This document shows positions 14,321 to 15,497 of a DNA stretch of 15,497 bases, in pieces. Made by a program: the position numbers and the translations under genes. The notes under the pieces were generated by a model that ran no database searches, was not told the DNA's origin, and saw only the letters and a program-made list of their open reading frames with translations. Source of the DNA: Desulfobacterales bacterium (GTDB lineage: Bacteria > Desulfobacterota > Desulfobacteria > Desulfobacterales > C00003060); NCBI GenBank assembly GCA_030629475.1, contig DAOVOU010000011.1, positions 1 through 15,497 on the forward strand, written 5' to 3'. The stretch's first letter is position 1; every line of letters starts with the position of its first letter.

Positions 14321-14529
14321 AACTTAGCTCCGCTTCGCTCCGCAATTGGAATGCTGGAATAATGGAATGGTGGAATGATGGGTTAAGAGGAATGAAAACA
14401 ATTTAAAAATGATTCTTTTCGGCTTTTTATCCCCAACATTCCATTATTCCACTATTCCACTATTCCATATTGATGGCCCAGAAAAGCGCCACTGAAAGAT
14501 AAATGATTACAACCAGTTGTAGAAATTCC
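14321..14529. repeat. Octad hairpin element, copy 1 (upstream of methyltransferase)
   Basis: It opens with TTAG, CTCCGCTTCGCTC and CAATTGGAAT. The left arm has TGGAATNN units at 14347-14378 (NN = GC, AA, GG, GA) closing with TGGGTTAA. The right arm at 14436-14467 has NNATTCCA units (AC, TT, CT, CT). Aligned unit by unit the arms form a long imperfect stem around a roughly 50-base loop. Beyond it, GTTGTAGAAATTCC (14516-14529) matches 12 of 14 bases at the end of copy 2. The element fills almost all of the 14288-14544 spacer. Confidence 0.85.
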
Positions 14530-14544
14530 CGGACGTAATTATGT

Positions 14545-15177
14545 ATGCATGCTAACAAACAGCCAACTGATGAAGAGATCCAAAGGATCAACCGGCTCCA
14601 GCGCGATTTTTTCAGCGAACTCATCCACGTGTTTGACCCGCCTTTGCCTGAAGGCGTACCGGAACGTCTGAAAAAGATTGTGGCATCTGCCAGGATAGCT
14701 AAAGGCGATGTTGTTCTGGATGTTGGTACTGGTACAGGGATACTGGTGCCGCTAATTAAAAAGTATGAGCCTGATACCATCTTTGCCTGTGATCTTTCGG
14801 ATGTCATGCTGGCTCATTTGCAAAAACAGTATCCGTATGCAAAGACCATTGCGGCAGATATCCGGGATCTTGCCCTGCCTGATGGCAGTATTGACGTGGT
14901 TTTCATGAATGCGTGTTATCCTAATATTGTGGACAAAGGGAGCAGCTTTGCAAATACGAGCCGAATAATGAAACCAGGTGGCCGCATGGTTATCAGCCAT
15001 CCCCTGGGAAAATCATTTGTTGGATTATTGAAGCAAAAATCACCTTTTCCCCTGGATGACTTTCCGGAAGAATCCGAGGCTGAAGGCTTGCTTGAGCCTT
15101 ATGGATTCGACATTACAGATTTCGTTGACGAGGAAAAACTCTACATTCTGGTAGCCACAAAGCGGCACGGAGGCTGA
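14545..15177 (+). CDS. Class I SAM-dependent methyltransferase
   Basis: This 210-aa protein has a Rossmann-type methyltransferase domain of the Methyltransf_11 kind. Motif I is VLDVGTGTGILVP (about 58-70), an acidic residue after the second strand sits in ACDLSDVML, a motif II/III-like AADIRDLALPDGSIDVVFMN follows, and MKPGGRMVISH is the post-III strand. Substrate cannot be inferred. The start at 14545 has no convincing ribosome site; an overlapping ATG at 14541 in another frame ends after four codons. The gene stands alone between two copies of an octad-repeat element, which suggests it may have been inserted or copied as a unit. Composition looks similar to its neighbours. Confidence 0.88.
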   Translation: MHANKQPTDEEIQRINRLQRDFFSELIHVFDPPLPEGVPERLKKIVASARIAKGDVVLDVGTGTGILVPLIKKYEPDTIFACDLSDVMLAHLQKQYPYAKTIAADIRDLALPDGSIDVVFMNACYPNIVDKGSSFANTSRIMKPGGRMVISHPLGKSFVGLLKQKSPFPLDDFPEESEAEGLLEPYGFDITDFVDEEKLYILVATKRHGG

Positions 15178-15220
15178 CACCTGCCTAAAGCGTGATAGGC
15201 CCCAGCCGGGGGACTTCACA

Positions 15221-15402
15221 CAAGTTAGTTCGCTTCGCTCACAATTGGAATACTGGAATACTGGAATGGTGGAATGTTGGGTGTAAGAGGACTTTGGTCT
15301 TTTTTTTACATCATTCCAATATTCCATCATTCCATTATTCCTTGATCGAACTTGCAATGGCGTTAACAAATAGCTATAATTTCCATAGGTTGTAGCGATT
15401 CC
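15221..15402. repeat. Octad hairpin element, copy 2 (downstream of methyltransferase)
   Basis: It has the same order of parts as copy 1: TTAG, TTCGCTTCGCTC, CAATTGGAAT, then TGGAATNN units at 15246-15277 (NN = AC, AC, GG, GT), TGGGTGTA, AAGAGGA, a T-rich loop, and right-arm NNATTCCA units at 15311-15342 (TC, AT, TC, TT with a final T). It ends with GTTGTAGCGATTCC (15389-15402). The copies differ at many positions, so this is an old or fast-changing duplication. Confidence 0.85.
15352..15380 (+). promoter_or_regulatory. Candidate sigma-70 promoter inside copy 2, for the downstream response regulator
   Basis: TTGCAA (4 of 6) at 15352-15357 and a perfect TATAAT at 15375-15380 are spaced 17 bp apart, about 77 bases before the response regulator start. 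It lies within the downstream tail of the repeat element. Confidence 0.45.
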
Positions 15403-15456
15403 GAAACGTTTACATTATCCTGATTCTGTTAGCTATGGTCAAAAGGAGGGAACGGC

Positions 15457-15497
15457 ATGTCTGATGGATTGGACGTTGTTATCGTGGATGACGAACC
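15457..15497 (+). CDS. Response regulator, 5' end only (3' end outside window)
   Basis: Thirteen full codons plus a partial one read MSDGLDVVIVDDEP, the first beta strand and acidic pair of a receiver domain. A strong AGGAGG ribosome site lies 8 bases before the ATG. The output domain is beyond the window, so only the receiver start can be stated. Confidence 0.8.
   Translation, partial: MSDGLDVVIVDDE

Noticed and set aside
15040..15395. Open frames on both strands over the second octad element
   Set aside because: They are translations of TGGAATNN repeats (peptides such as NGMMEYWND); the period of 8 keeps all frames free of stops. No ribosome site or domain.
14321..15402. CRISPR-like array
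   Set aside because: Units are only 8 bp, contiguous and without spacers; no cas genes.

Overview
The window reads as chromosomal DNA of a strictly anaerobic bacterium, most likely an uncultured Desulfobacterota (sulfate-reducer-type deltaproteobacterium). This is inferred from gene content: a ferredoxin-linked indolepyruvate oxidoreductase, an alaC-hom-apgM amino-acid operon, a bacterial ComB homologue, a two-component/c-di-GMP cluster, and intergenic spacers packed with 7- and 8-bp periodic repeats. No rRNA, transposase, integrase or CRISPR array is visible. Almost everything lies on the + strand; only fxsA is on the - strand.

Layout. (1) 1-2648: 3' part of iorA, complete iorB, and an RND-type periplasmic adaptor with no permease next to it. 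(2) 2873-6708: alanine aminotransferase (alaC), homoserine dehydrogenase (hom) and a phosphoglycerate-mutase-like protein that in this context may act as homoserine kinase. hom and the last gene overlap by ATGA. (3) 6712-6874: a complete initiator tRNA unit with a near-consensus promoter, tRNA-fMet and an intrinsic terminator. (4) 6900-7292: fxsA on the - strand. (5) 7458-9746: a long MalQ-type 4-alpha-glucanotransferase. (6) 9792-11749: a phosphoribosylanthranilate-isomerase-like protein lacking the catalytic Cys, an unrecognised 118-aa helical protein, and a ComB-like phosphatase. (7) 11772-14287: a candidate sigma-54 promoter followed by a STAS protein, CheY, a chimeric protein (start of CheA joined to the methylesterase half of CheB) and a REC-GGDEF diguanylate cyclase. 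(8) 14321-15402: a class I methyltransferase between two copies of a roughly 200-bp repeat element. (9) 15457-15497: the first codons of another response regulator.

Two things stand out. First, the CheA-CheB chimera sits exactly where a full chemotaxis operon (cheA, cheW, mcp, cheR, cheB) would be expected, which suggests an in-frame collapse of that operon (or an assembly join). It leaves a CheB-type esterase with no receiver domain, between CheY and a c-di-GMP synthase. Second, the spacers hold a set of degenerate short-period repeats (7 or 8 bp, a fixed 4-6 bp core plus variable positions). Their core sequence differs from locus to locus while the architecture stays the same. Several form imperfect hairpins. 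A separate GCTTCGC/GCGAAGC mini-hairpin motif also recurs only between genes. A 15-bp inverted repeat brackets the PRAI-like gene.

All assignments come from reading motifs by eye; no database search was run.
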